Of a stretch of 32,269 nucleotides of DNA, positions 1 through 7,823 are shown one piece after another. Each line of letters starts with the position of its first letter. Position 1 is the first letter of the stretch. The stretch comes from Thermomicrobiales bacterium. Lineage in GTDB: Bacteria; Chloroflexota; Chloroflexia; Thermomicrobiales; UBA6265. Made by a program: the position numbers and the translations under genes. Below the pieces are notes generated by a model that was not told the DNA's origin, did no database searches, and saw nothing but the letters and a program-made list of their open reading frames with translations. The DNA is taken from NCBI GenBank assembly GCA_030447415.1, contig JAUJOZ010000050.1, positions 1 to 32,269 of the forward strand, in the 5' to 3' direction.

Positions 1-298
1 TCCACTCCGTGGCAAGGCCGGGGACGTACTCCCCGTCGAAGTTCTCGGCGATGAGTGGATCGCAGACATCGTCCAGGATCGCGGCAGTAATCGCCGTGCC
101 GCTCTTCTGGGGATCGAGGGTGTCGGGCTCCTCCGTGATCGCGATCGTCCACTCGCCACCCTGCCGCGGTTCGCCCGTGTCGGGCGGCCCGATGGGTTCG
201 GCGGAGGTCGTTCCGGGGGCGCTGGCAAGGAGGCCAGCGATCGCGAGGACTGCGACGAGCGACGCCGGTACGCGGGTCCACCGTTTCGACACACCCAT
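1..298 (-). CDS. ABC transporter substrate-binding protein, family 5 (N-terminal part, cut by window edge)
   Basis: Reading the minus strand from the ATG at 298 gives 99 codons that stay open to the window edge. The protein starts MGVSKRWTRVPASL, followed by a hydrophobic signal-peptide core ending near ASAPGTTSAE. The mature start is GGEWTIAITEEPDTLDPQKS, the usual beginning of SBP_bac_5 (peptide/nickel/oligopeptide) binding proteins, in which the EEPDTLDP segment is conserved. A purine-rich ribosome site (AAGGGGGAGA) sits just before the ATG. By family knowledge it would bind peptides or similar solutes outside the cell for a DPP/OPP-type importer whose other genes would lie off the left edge. 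The substrate cannot be told from this fragment. Confidence 0.85.
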   Translation of the reverse strand, partial: MGVSKRWTRVPASLVAVLAIAGLLASAPGTTSAEPIGPPDTGEPRQGGEWTIAITEEPDTLDPQKSGTAITAAILDDVCDPLIAENFDGEYVPGLATEW

Positions 299-534
299 CG
301 TCTCCCCCTTTCGCGCCTTGGTTCCCATATCGTTCTGGCTCGGCCGCTGTGTTGAATCGAGAGTGCACGCATCCTACCCGTGAACCGTCACGAACGCAAC
401 AGAGCCGCCCGGTACGAGAGCCGTCCCCAACCGGCGGTTTGGGACGGCGAAAAGATACGAGGCCCGGCGCCCCGCGGCGCCGGCCGCGCCGTCCGCGGCG
501 CGCGACGCCGCCCGCCCTCGCGGCGCCCGTTCGG

Positions 535-969
535 CAGCACGCCCCAGCGCCGCTTGGCCGCCGCGTCCGCCTGGCCGGCGAGATGGCCGATACGGTGCTT
601 CTCAACTGGCTAACACCCGCCTATGCGACGACAGCGGCCGCCTGGATTGAAGAGGGGGCGGCCACGGCGGGCCGCAGGACTCCTACCGTCTGTGCCTACG
701 TCCGCTGTGCGCTCGGCACAGCCGCACGGCCGAGGCTCGAGACCGAGTGCGCTCGCTATGGTTCGTTCCCCCACTACGCCGCACACTTCCGTCGCCAGGG
801 CGTCGATCCCAGCGAGACGACGATTCGGGCGGCGAGCGCGATCGAGATCCAGGAACGGCTGGCTACCTACGCAGCGGTCCTGGATCAAGTGGTCGTCCGA
901 GCGATCACTCCGAACGACGCCATCGACGAGGTGCTAGCGCTCGTCGAGGCCGCGAAGCCATCAGTTTGA
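535..969 (+). pseudogene. C-terminal relic of an LLM-class (luciferase-like, F420/FMN) oxidoreductase
   Basis: The frame ending at 969 reads RLAGEMADTVLLNWLTP, then AYVRCALGTAA, an EcaRYGSFPHYAAHFRRQGV segment and DQVVVRAITPNDAIDE. This matches the last 130 or so residues of luciferase-like flavin-dependent oxidoreductases (LAGEiADGvLLNWltP, AYVRvAlG, YaaHFaRmGv, VVRAItPdD). Family members are about 280-300 residues. The upstream sequence in all three frames lacks the N-terminal TIM-barrel strands, so about half the protein is missing. An ATG at 583 could give a 128-residue product, but it begins in the middle of the fold. It lies divergent from the binding-protein gene at 1-298. I read it as a deletion remnant. 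Confidence 0.6.
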
Positions 970-1243
970 ACGACCGGACTCACTACGCTGCGACGCCCGC
1001 TGTGCGCATCCACGTCAACGCGTTGTGCCCAAGGATGACCGGCCGCCCAATCCTGCATTGGTCGGCTGATCTTCGCTTCGGCCAGGGCTGCCACGAGGAG
1101 ATGCGACATAAGACCGTGTTGCAAAACCTACCCGAGGCTCGTCCAGCGGTCGTCGCCGACCGGCGAACCTGGGGTCACCGTAGAGCGGCGCAGACTCGCC
1201 CCCGACTCGGGCGGCGGGAACGAGCGGGTCGTGATCCAGGCCC

Positions 1244-2437
1244 TCAGCGGATCGGCAGGGCGTCGGCCTCCGCCTGGGTGGTGACGACGGCGCCCTCGGG
1301 CACGATCGTCCCTTCGCGCAGGATGAAGTCGCCGGCGACGGTGGCCCCGGCGCGGACGGTGACGTTGTCCTCGACCGTGGCCTGGAACACGACGCAATCG
1401 TCCTCCGAGGCGAAGTTGTCGCCGATGGCGACCGGGCCGTGGACCACGTTGCCGTCGCCGATCCGGGCGTTGTCGCCGACGCTGACGTTGGTCCCCTTGA
1501 GGGCATGGAAGGTCACCCGACTCTGGATGCGGGCGCGGCGGCCGATGACGATCGGCGTCCCCTCGTCGGCGCGGATCGCCGTCCGCTGGCCGACGGTGCT
1601 CCCCTCGCCGAGGCGAACGTCGCCGACGATCCGGACCAGCTCGGCCAGCGCGGTGCCGGCCCCGATCTGGGGCTCGACCGAGGCCGGGTTGAACTCCGTC
1701 GCCGGGTTCGGGCCGACCCCCTCCATGCCGGCGCGGCCCATCTGTTCGAAGAGCGCGATGTAGCCCTCGACGAAGGCGACGTTGACCTCCTGCACCTCGC
1801 GCTTGAACTCCTCGTTCGCCTCGGTCACCTCGGGCAGGGCGTCGGCCTCGTCCTGGGTCGTGATCCGCACCCCGAGCGGCGTGATCCGGTTGGGCGGGAT
1901 GGCGACGCCCTCGACCGTGGTGTTGTGCATGACCATCGCCCCCTCGCCGACCTCGCAGTCGCGGACACGGGAGCGGAAGCCGAAGAAGGTGAACTCGCCG
2001 ACGGTCGAGTTCTCGATCACCGCCTGGTGGGCGATCGAAACCATGTCGCCGAAGGCCAGGTTCCGCTCGCGTGCCAGCAGGTAGGCGTTGTCCTGGCAGT
2101 TGTTCTCGTCGCCGAGGCTGACGCGCAAGCCTTCGCCGGCGTAGAGGATCGTGTTGCTGGCGACGAAGGAACGCCGCCCGATCTCGATCTCGCCGAAGAG
2201 CTCGACGAGGGGGCTGACGTAGGAGCCGTTGACGATCGGCGACGTCTCCTGCCCCTGGATCAAGGCGCGTCCCTCGGTCGCCGTCCCCGGCGTCGCCTCC
2301 TGCGCCCGCGCCGCGAAGCGGAGCGCGGGCAGGTGGAGGCCGAGCGCGGCAAAACCGACCCCACTCTTGAGCAGGTGACGCCGCGTCACCAACCGCCGCC
2401 ACCGAAACTCGTCGCACCCGCATCCGATGGTGCCCAT
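1244..2437 (-). CDS. Tat-exported tandem gamma-carbonic-anhydrase-like (hexapeptide, left-handed beta-helix) protein
   Basis: The protein has 397 residues. Residues 18-47 are a twin-arginine signal (TRRHLLK, hydrophobic stretch, AARA), so export in folded form is expected. Two gamma-carbonic-anhydrase-like domains follow, about 75-205 and 260-397, and both end in TTQ(D/A)EADALP like archaeal Cam. Compared with Cam, domain 2 keeps the equivalents of Arg59 (R289), Gln75 (Q305), His81 (H311) and His122 (H333) but has Asp328 at His117. Domain 1 keeps only His117 (H137), with Leu121 and Glu142 at the other two positions. A helical linker (about 205-235) joins them. The start is supported by a GGGAGGGAG site 8 bases upstream. 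A GTG at 2389 is possible. CO2 hydration is plausible but not certain, and a metal-binding or structural role is the alternative. Confidence 0.85.
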   Translation of the reverse strand: MGTIGCGCDEFRWRRLVTRRHLLKSGVGFAALGLHLPALRFAARAQEATPGTATEGRALIQGQETSPIVNGSYVSPLVELFGEIEIGRRSFVASNTILYAGEGLRVSLGDENNCQDNAYLLARERNLAFGDMVSIAHQAVIENSTVGEFTFFGFRSRVRDCEVGEGAMVMHNTTVEGVAIPPNRITPLGVRITTQDEADALPEVTEANEEFKREVQEVNVAFVEGYIALFEQMGRAGMEGVGPNPATEFNPASVEPQIGAGTALAELVRIVGDVRLGEGSTVGQRTAIRADEGTPIVIGRRARIQSRVTFHALKGTNVSVGDNARIGDGNVVHGPVAIGDNFASEDDCVVFQATVEDNVTVRAGATVAGDFILREGTIVPEGAVVTTQAEADALPIR

Positions 2438-2575
2438 GGTCGGCTCCCTCCCCTTCCCGCCCGTGCCGCCCGCGGCAGGGCTGGGCGTACCGCAACGTCC
2501 CCGCCCCAGTCACCTGCCGCCCGCAGGACCCCGAGACTGGACCAGCGCCCATGGTACACCCGGAGCGCGCCCCAC

Positions 2576-2590
2576 GGGTGCTCAGCACCC
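2576..2590. repeat. Perfect 7-bp inverted repeat at the transposase end
   Basis: GGGTGCT-C-AGCACCC spans the stop codon of the transposase tail. It may be the terminal repeat or insertion junction of the decayed IS5-type element. I see no matching partner at the other side, so the element boundary cannot be fixed. Confidence 0.35.
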
Positions 2591-2803
2591 TCCGCTCGGG
2601 GCGAGGAAGTTCAGGCAGAGCAGCGCGCATGCCAGGTGGAGCAGCCCTTGGAGCAGATCCGCCCGCCGCTCGTAGCGGACGCCGAGGCGGCGGCAGCCAA
2701 GCAGCCAAGATAGGCTCCGTTCGACCACCCACCGGTGCCGCCCCAACCGCTCGCTGAAGTCGATCCCACGCCGCGTGATGCGACGCAACGCGTGCCGTCT
2801 GCG
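2582..2803 (-). mobile_element. IS5-family transposase, C-terminal remnant
   Basis: The frame ending at 2582 gives RRGIDFSERLGRHRWVVERS, then LSWLLGCRRLGVRYERRADL and LHLACALLCLNFL. This is the C-terminal DDE segment of IS5-type (IS427-like) transposases, where GRHRWVVER carries the catalytic Glu. The upstream frame (2804-2956) is low-complexity Arg/Gly/Pro sequence and lacks both catalytic Asp blocks. The element is therefore a relic that cannot encode an active enzyme. No second copy, terminal-repeat pair or target duplication was found. Confidence 0.75.
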
Positions 2804-3239
2804 CCGCCCTCGGCCTCCCCCTCGCCGCGTTCGTGCGGCGCATCGAGGACGTGCTGGCGAACGAGACGTGACGCCAGCTCCGTGAAGATCTGGAGCGCGG
2901 TCAGGGGGCGGGCGCGGGCAACCGGACAGACGGGTCCGGTCCGGCCACAAAGCCACGAGCGCGAGGACCGAGAGGAGGACGCGGAGGCGGCCGCCGGGGT
3001 TAAACAGAACGCCGACAAGTTGGGCGCTTGCGCGCTTACCCCATCGGCGTCCCGCCTGCCTACCACCGCAGCGGGCTTTCGCCCGTGGCGGCAGATCGGC
3101 AGGGCACCACTATACGTACGCTGTGCCTATATGTCAATACCCGACGAGCCCGGCAGGGCAACCGGCTCCAGAACGCACAGAAGGAGGCGGGTCTGCCCTC
3201 CCTTGTCCGCCCCTCACCCCCACCGCACAAGACCGTCGT
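2804..3239. other. Non-coding stretch between the transposase relic and the small-gene pair
   Basis: Open frames here are short and biased to Arg, Pro and Ala with no recognisable motif. From about 3100 the base composition is less GC-rich (ccactatacgtacgctgtgc), which may be a promoter zone or foreign flank. I see no supported gene. Confidence 0.4.
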
Positions 3240-3473
3240 CTAGATCTCGGAAACGTCCGCCACGGCCTCGATCGGCAATTGCTCCGGCGCGTCGACCAGC
3301 TCGGCGTACACCTTGCCGTCCACGTCCCAGGAGCGCACGCGCTTGCCGGTGCGCTTAGCGGCGCGGTCGGTGCCAAATAAGGGCGAGAACCGCTCGTTAT
3401 CGGCATCGACTTTTTCTCTGAGTGTCCTTGCCTTACCATGCGGGAATGAGGGGGAAGCCCCAGATGAAACCAT
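3240..3473 (-). CDS. Small protein of unknown function, paralogue of the divergent neighbour
   Basis: The ORF has 77 residues. Its second half (DRAAKRTGKRVRSWDVDGKV, then YAELVDAPEQL) is clearly homologous to residues 58-84 of the opposite-strand neighbour (TRAAKRTGKTVRSWDVEGKV, YTELVEAP). The basic AAKRTGK helix followed by a SWDV-GKVY beta hairpin looks like a small nucleic-acid-binding or helix-strand module, but I do not recognise the family. The N-terminal 35 residues have no counterpart in the paralogue, and the start overlaps the neighbour's start by 10 bases. The copy may be truncated at its 5' end. No clear ribosome site was seen. Confidence 0.5.
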   Translation of the reverse strand: MVSSGASPSFPHGKARTLREKVDADNERFSPLFGTDRAAKRTGKRVRSWDVDGKVYAELVDAPEQLPIEAVADVSEI

Positions 3474-3862
3474 CGCTGATCGACCGGGCCACGGCGCCTG
3501 AACCGAAGACCGCGAACGCCAATACCACCGCCCGGCTGTTCGACGAGCTCGTCCACTCCCTCACCCCTGGCAAGGCGACGCGGGTGGAGCCGACCGGCAA
3601 AGAGACGCCGCGGGGACTCACGGCATCGATCACGCGGGCGGCGAAGCGCACCGGCAAGACCGTCCGCAGCTGGGACGTCGAGGGCAAGGTCTACACTGAG
3701 CTGGTCGAGGCGCCACCCGCGCCGGCGGCCGATGCCGCGAGCGACGACCGACAACGCTCCGGCGTGATGCGCCGTGCGGCACCCCGCGCGGGCGTGGGAT
3801 TCTGGCGCGAGCGATGCCGGGGCGGCCGCCTGCTGCCGCTGGGTCGGGCGGGTACGAGGTGA
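3464..3862 (+). CDS. Small protein of unknown function with AAKRTGK-SWDV-GKVY module
   Basis: The ATG at 3464 follows AGGGGGAAGCCCCAG, a good ribosome site, and gives 132 residues. A Ser/Thr/Asn-rich N terminus (to about 25) precedes ARLFDELVHSLTPGKATRVE and the conserved module TRAAKRTGKTVRSWDVEGKV, YTELVEAP. That module is shared with the gene on the other strand, at roughly 80 percent nucleotide identity by eye. The last 45 residues are Arg/Ala/Gly-rich and may be read through a frameshift, since the paralogue ends soon after its module. The family is not recognised. The pair looks like an inverted duplication. Confidence 0.55.
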   Translation: MKPSLIDRATAPEPKTANANTTARLFDELVHSLTPGKATRVEPTGKETPRGLTASITRAAKRTGKTVRSWDVEGKVYTELVEAPPAPAADAASDDRQRSGVMRRAAPRAGVGFWRERCRGGRLLPLGRAGTR

Positions 3863-3911
3863 GGGCTGGGCACGATCCCAATCACAGCGGATCAACGGAG
3901 GGCGCACCGCG

Positions 3912-3989
3912 ATGAACCAGCGCACGATCATCTATGCCGCCGGGGCGATCGCCGTCATCGTCTTGCTCATCATCTTCGCCACGAACTGA
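3912..3989 (+). CDS. 25-residue single-span membrane peptide
   Basis: The ATG at 3912 follows GGAGGG with a spacer of about 10 and encodes MNQRTIIYAAGAIAVIVLLI plus IFATN. It is a polar N terminus, one hydrophobic span of about 18 residues and a short tail. Similar tiny MN-RTIIY peptides with one membrane span occur in many bacteria as unannotated proteins. The function is unknown. The length is far below ordinary gene-calling limits. The ribosome site and clean hydrophobic helix support it as a real gene. Confidence 0.55.
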   Translation: MNQRTIIYAAGAIAVIVLLIIFATN

Positions 3990-4506
3990 GGCGCGCGACC
4001 GAGCTTCCCCCGACGTGGAGACCGGCGACCATGCCGGCGACATCGCGCAGGGGCGCCGGACGCCTCCTTTCACTAAGCTTGTGATTTAACCGTGGGAGGA
4101 CTGTGCGCCGTCGGGCGGAGCCGGCGTGCGGGGCGCCAGTTGCCTCGTTTCAGTTTGGACGTCGCCGGCCACTACGCCCGCCCCGACGTCTTCCATCTGG
4201 TCGTCGACGAGGCGCCGGCGCTCCCCTACCGGCCGCGCGGGGGCTAGCGCCGCCGGGGTGCCGCTTGGGGTGGCTCGTTTCCCTTTCCCGGCCCCGGTTC
4301 CCAGGGCGCGCATTCCCCGAACCGCGGCGTCACCCTTCACGCCTCGCCACGACATGCTTGACGCATGAGGGCACCTGACCATGGCAGAGCCCGTGCGGAG
4401 GAGCCCGGGGGCTGAGATCGCGCCGTTCTCCCCCTCCAGACCGCCCGAAGGAGGCGCATGGTGCACGCGGGCCCAGCCGGCCAGATCGTCGCGGGGGGAC
4501 CCGATC
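3990..4506. other. Intergenic stretch upstream of the heliorhodopsin
   Basis: No gene is supported here. A GTG-initiated frame at 4092-4247 (51 codons, containing FSLDVAGHYARPDVFHLVVD) has protein-like composition but no ribosome site and no recognised family. A TTGACG at about 4354-4359 could be a -35 element for the rhodopsin gene, although no convincing -10 lies 17 bases downstream. Confidence 0.35.
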
Positions 4507-5325
4507 GTGAGCACCGCCGACGCGATGCGCTGGGACGCAAATCGACACGAAGCCCGGACCGGCATCGAGGATTGGCCGTCGCGCTTGCGCCTCGGCAACC
4601 TGCTCGTCGGTCTGATCCACCTGGCGCAGGCGGCGGCGATCTTCGCGCTCAGCAACGACTTCGCGCTGCCGATCCGCGCCGCCTTTCTGGCCGGACCGCC
4701 CGGCAGCGACCTGACGGCGCCCGAGGTCATCTGGGATGTCCCGGTCGGCCCGGCGGTCGGGCTGTTCCTGCTGCTGGCGGCGATCGACCACCTGCTCGCG
4801 GCCGCGCCGGGGGTCAACGGCTGGTACAACGCCAACCTGCGCCGGGGCGCCAACTACGCCCGCTGGTGGGAGTACGCGGTCAGCGCCTCGGTGATGATCG
4901 TCCTGATCGCCTTGGTCACCGGGGTGAGCGACATTGGCGCCATCGTGGCCATCTTCGGCGTCAACGCGGCGATGATCCTCTTCGGGTTGCTGATGGAGCG
5001 GGGCAACCCCGACGGGGCGCGCGCCGACTGGACCGCCTACCTGTTCGGCTGCCTGGCCGGGGCGGTGCCCTGGCTGGTCATCGCCTACCAGGTGATCGGC
5101 GCCGAGGACCGGGCGTCGGGCGCGGGTGTTCCGGCCTTCGTCTACGGGATCATCGTCTCGCTCTTCGTGCTCTTCAACAGCTTTGCCGTCAACATGCTGC
5201 TCCAGTACAAGCGGCTTGGCCCCTGGCGCGACTACATCTTCGGGGAAAAGGCGTATATCGTCCTCAGCCTGACGGCCAAGACCGCCCTGGCGTGGCAGAT
5301 CTTCGCCAACACCCTGATCGACTGA
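4507..5325 (+). CDS. Heliorhodopsin
   Basis: The protein has 272 residues from the GTG at 4507, which is preceded by GGGGGGA at a spacing of 8. Seven hydrophobic spans are visible. Family landmarks are present: the retinal Schiff-base lysine K258 in SLTAKTALAWQ (span 7), the counterion E122 in RWWEYAVSAS (span 3), and the two buried histidines H38 (GLIHLAQ) and H95 (AAIDHLL) that correspond to those of HeR 48C12. The RWWEY and TAK-ALAWQ-FA signatures separate it from type-1 pumps. By family knowledge heliorhodopsins sit N-inside, have a slow photocycle, and are thought to sense light or modulate partner proteins rather than pump ions. No carotene oxygenase for retinal synthesis is in the window. 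The gene lies upstream of an NhaA antiporter on the same strand. Confidence 0.95.
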   Translation: MSTADAMRWDANRHEARTGIEDWPSRLRLGNLLVGLIHLAQAAAIFALSNDFALPIRAAFLAGPPGSDLTAPEVIWDVPVGPAVGLFLLLAAIDHLLAAAPGVNGWYNANLRRGANYARWWEYAVSASVMIVLIALVTGVSDIGAIVAIFGVNAAMILFGLLMERGNPDGARADWTAYLFGCLAGAVPWLVIAYQVIGAEDRASGAGVPAFVYGIIVSLFVLFNSFAVNMLLQYKRLGPWRDYIFGEKAYIVLSLTAKTALAWQIFANTLID

Positions 5326-5786
5326 CCGGTTCGCCACCACCGACCCGGCGCCCGTTCGGCGCGACGTCTGGTTGGCCGCGGTCGGCGGGGTGAGGCGGCC
5401 GACCGCGGGGCGGCGCCGGGGGCCGCTCGCCCCCGCCGGTCGGTCGTCCGCTGCGGGGGGCCCCTCGGTCGGTCGGCGCGTCTCCCGCGCGCCGGGCGGG
5501 ATAGGGGAGCCCCGCCCGTCGCGGCGGTCGGCGTAGGGGCGCGGTACCCCGATCGGCCATACGCTAGCCACGCAGCACCGGGTCGGCGAGTTGGTGCCGC
5601 TCTTCCTCGACTTCGGCGGGCTGGGCCCACCCCCGGGTGGCCGATGGCCCGCGACCCGTGGTGGGCGACCCGAGTCGGTGGCGCTCCCCCATACTTCCCG
5701 TTGGGCCACGGCGCGCAGGCGGCAACCGGCGCACCGGCGGGCGGTGCGCCGCGGTGGGTGACCGCGTGATCGGGGAGGTGCGACGC
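5326..5786. other. Very GC-rich intergenic stretch
   Basis: The sequence is dominated by G/C runs (ggggcggcgccgggggccgc, gcggggggcccc) with potential stem-loops right after the rhodopsin stop. No supported coding frame, no clear promoter and no T-tract terminator were seen. Confidence 0.4.
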
Positions 5787-7438
5787 GTGGCACCGGTGAC
5801 GGAGAGGGACGGGCGCGACGGCGCGGCGGTGACGCTGAGCGTGGCCCTCCGGGTTGGAGCGGGCCGCGAGCCCGAGTTCGAGGCGTTCCTCGAGGGGATC
5901 GCCGGCGCGGCGGAGCGCTTTCCGGGTTTCCTCGGTGTCCGCGTGTTCCGTCCGCGGGGGGGGCGGCCGGACCTACCGGGTGGTGCTGCGGTTCGACGGC
6001 GAGCATAGCCTCGGGCGCTGGCGGGACTCGGAGGAGCGGGGGGTCTGGACCGCGCGCCGAGGCGCTCGCCGACGCGCCGCCCCGGATCGCGGACATCACC
6101 GGGACCGCGCAGGCGCAGCCGCTCGCCCTGGCGCTCGGCCCCCTGCAGGAGTTCGTCCGGACCAGCGTCTCCGGCATCGGGCTCCTCCTGCTGGGGACGG
6201 CGGCGGCGCTGGTCATGGCCAACTCGGGCCTGGCGGACGCCTACGAGCGCCTCTGGGAGGCCCGCGTCACCGTCGGGTCGGCGGAGGTCGGGATCACCGA
6301 GTCGCTGCGGCACTGGGTCAACGACGGGCTGATGGCGCTGTTCTTCTTCACCATCGGCCTCGAGATCAAGCGCGAGGTGCTGGTCGGCGAGCTGCGCCGC
6401 CCGCGCCAGGCCGCGCTGCCGATCGCGGCGGCGCTGGGGGGCGCGGTGGTGCCGGCGCTCGCCTTCGCGCTGGTCAACCTGGGCGGCGACGGGATCAGCG
6501 GCTGGGGGGTCCCGATCGGCACGGACACCGCCTTCTCGCTCGGCATTCTCAGCCTGCTGGGCGCCAGGGTGCCCCCGTTCCTCCTCGTGTTCCTGACCGC
6601 GTTCGCCATCGTCGACGACATCCTGGCGGTCGGGGTGATCGCCGTCTTCTACACGGACGCGATCGACTGGGGGGCGCTCGGGATCGCGGCCCTGCTCCTG
6701 GCCGGCCTCGTGGTGGCCAATCGCGCGGGCGTCCAGCGCTGGCCGGCCTACGCCTTCCTCGGTCTCGGCGTGTGGTTGGCCGTGTTCGAGTCGGGCGTGC
6801 ACGGGACGATCGCGGGGGTCTTGGTCGCGATGACCGTGCCCGCCCGCTCCTGGATTAACCCGGGCGAATTCCTCCGCCGCGGGCGGGAGCTGCTGGACGA
6901 GGTCGAGCGCGCGGGCGCCACGCCGGGGAGCGTGCTCAGCAACGAGGCGCAGCAGCACGCGACCCAGCGGCTGGAACGGCTCTGCGAACAGGCCGAAACG
7001 CCGATGACGCACCTCGAGCACGGGCTCAACCCGTGGGTCTCCATCGTCGTGCTGCCCCTCTTCGCCTTCGCCAACGCCGGGATCCCGATGACAAGCGGGC
7101 TGGGCGACGCGCTCGGCAGCCCGGTGACGTGGGGTGTGGTCGCCGGCCTGGCGATCGGCAAGCCGGTCGGCATCACGCTCTTCGCCTGGCTCGCCGTGCG
7201 GGCCGGCGTCGCGCTGCGACTCGAGGGCGTCGCCTTCGGGCACATCGTCGGCGCCGCGGGGCTGGGCGGGATCGGCTTCACGATGTCCCTCTTCATCGCG
7301 GAGCTGGCCTACGAGGGCGACCCGAGCGCCCACTTCGCGCGGATCGGCGTGCTGCTCGGGTCGGTCGTCGCGGGCGCGGCGGGGTACCTCGTCCTGTCGC
7401 GGACGCTCCCGCCGCTGCAGGACGAGGCGGACGCCTGA
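5787..7438 (+). CDS. nhaA: NhaA-type Na+/H+ antiporter with N-terminal antibiotic-biosynthesis-monooxygenase (ABM) domain, two apparent frameshifts
   Basis: A GTG at 5787 follows GGGGAGGTG. Residues from about 15 read VTLSVALRVGAGREPEFEAF and FPGFLGVRVFRP. After a G8 run near 5956-5963 the frame moves to TYRVVLRFDGEHSLGRWRDS. Near 6055-6065 it moves again to ALADAPPRIADITGTAQ, which runs without stop or start codon into the NhaA segment GPLQEFVRTSVSGIGLLLLG. The first part is a complete ABM ferredoxin-like domain. The second is a full NhaA. The E. coli D133, D163/D164 and K300 equivalents are the codons at 6524, 6614/6617 and 7160. NhaA exports Na+ or Li+ in exchange for protons. The frameshifts may be consensus errors. 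If real, only a truncated antiporter starting at 6215 would be made. Confidence 0.85.
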
Positions 7439-7823
7439 GCCGGCCGCGCCCGGGCGGCTTCATGGCCGGACCGGGCCGTCCGGCGCTCCCCCGTGCCCCC
7501 GACTGCACCCCGCCCACGGTTCCCGTCACGCCCCAGCCCGGAACCGGCTCGAGCAAATCGACGCTTGACAGCTCGCGGAGCCGGTTCCAAATAATTGATT
7601 CGTTCCCCGGTTATCGAGACCACTTGTCGACGGGCCGGCGCATTGCCCCGGTCGCGCCACGTTCGCTCGGGTGGAAGCATGACCGGGATGGGCGCGACCA
7701 TGCGCCAACCGACGACCGCCGTCGGGGTTCCCCTCGCCGCCTCCCTGCGCCATCCCCGGGGCAAACGGGAGCGGCGGCGCTCATTGAGCGGCCGCCGACC
7801 AAGCCGCGAGGACATCCGCCAGA
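7439..7823. other. Convergent intergenic stretch with one hairpin
   Basis: This lies between the stops of the antiporter (plus) and the small HTH gene (minus). Apart from the inverted repeat at 7540-7588 and a short A/T-rich patch (aaataattgattc), nothing is recognised. Confidence 0.4.
7540..7588. terminator. 11-bp inverted repeat, possible terminator
   Basis: GGAACCGGCTC (7540-7550) pairs perfectly with GAGCCGGTTCC (7578-7588) across a 27-base loop and is followed by aaataatt. It sits between two convergent genes. A terminator is the likely role, although there is no T-run and the loop is long. Confidence 0.4.

Noticed and set aside
349..613. The N-terminal part of the 206-codon plus frame as a complete hypothetical protein
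   Set aside because: The first 60 or so residues are Arg/Pro-rich translation of non-coding GC-rich DNA. Only the later part has recognisable homology.
1128..2843. A 571-codon minus-strand frame overlapping the carbonic-anhydrase-like gene
   Set aside because: It is an out-of-frame reading of the real gene. The 397-residue frame has the Tat signal and hexapeptide repeats.
2582..3130. A complete insertion sequence
   Set aside because: Only the C-terminal transposase segment is recognisable. No paired terminal repeats or target duplication were found.
4092..4247. A GTG-initiated 51-codon frame (FSLDVAGHYARPDVF)
   Set aside because: The composition is protein-like but there is no ribosome site, no recognised family and no context. 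Too weak to call.
4330..6222. A 630-codon open frame on the minus strand
   Set aside because: It lies antisense to the heliorhodopsin and ABM-NhaA genes, and its composition is the Arg/Pro/Gly/Asp bias of a shadow frame in GC-rich DNA. No domain is visible.
5564..7333. A 589-codon open frame on the minus strand opposite NhaA
   Set aside because: It is an antisense shadow rich in Asp/Glu/Arg/Gln/His with no motif. The plus strand encodes an unmistakable antiporter.
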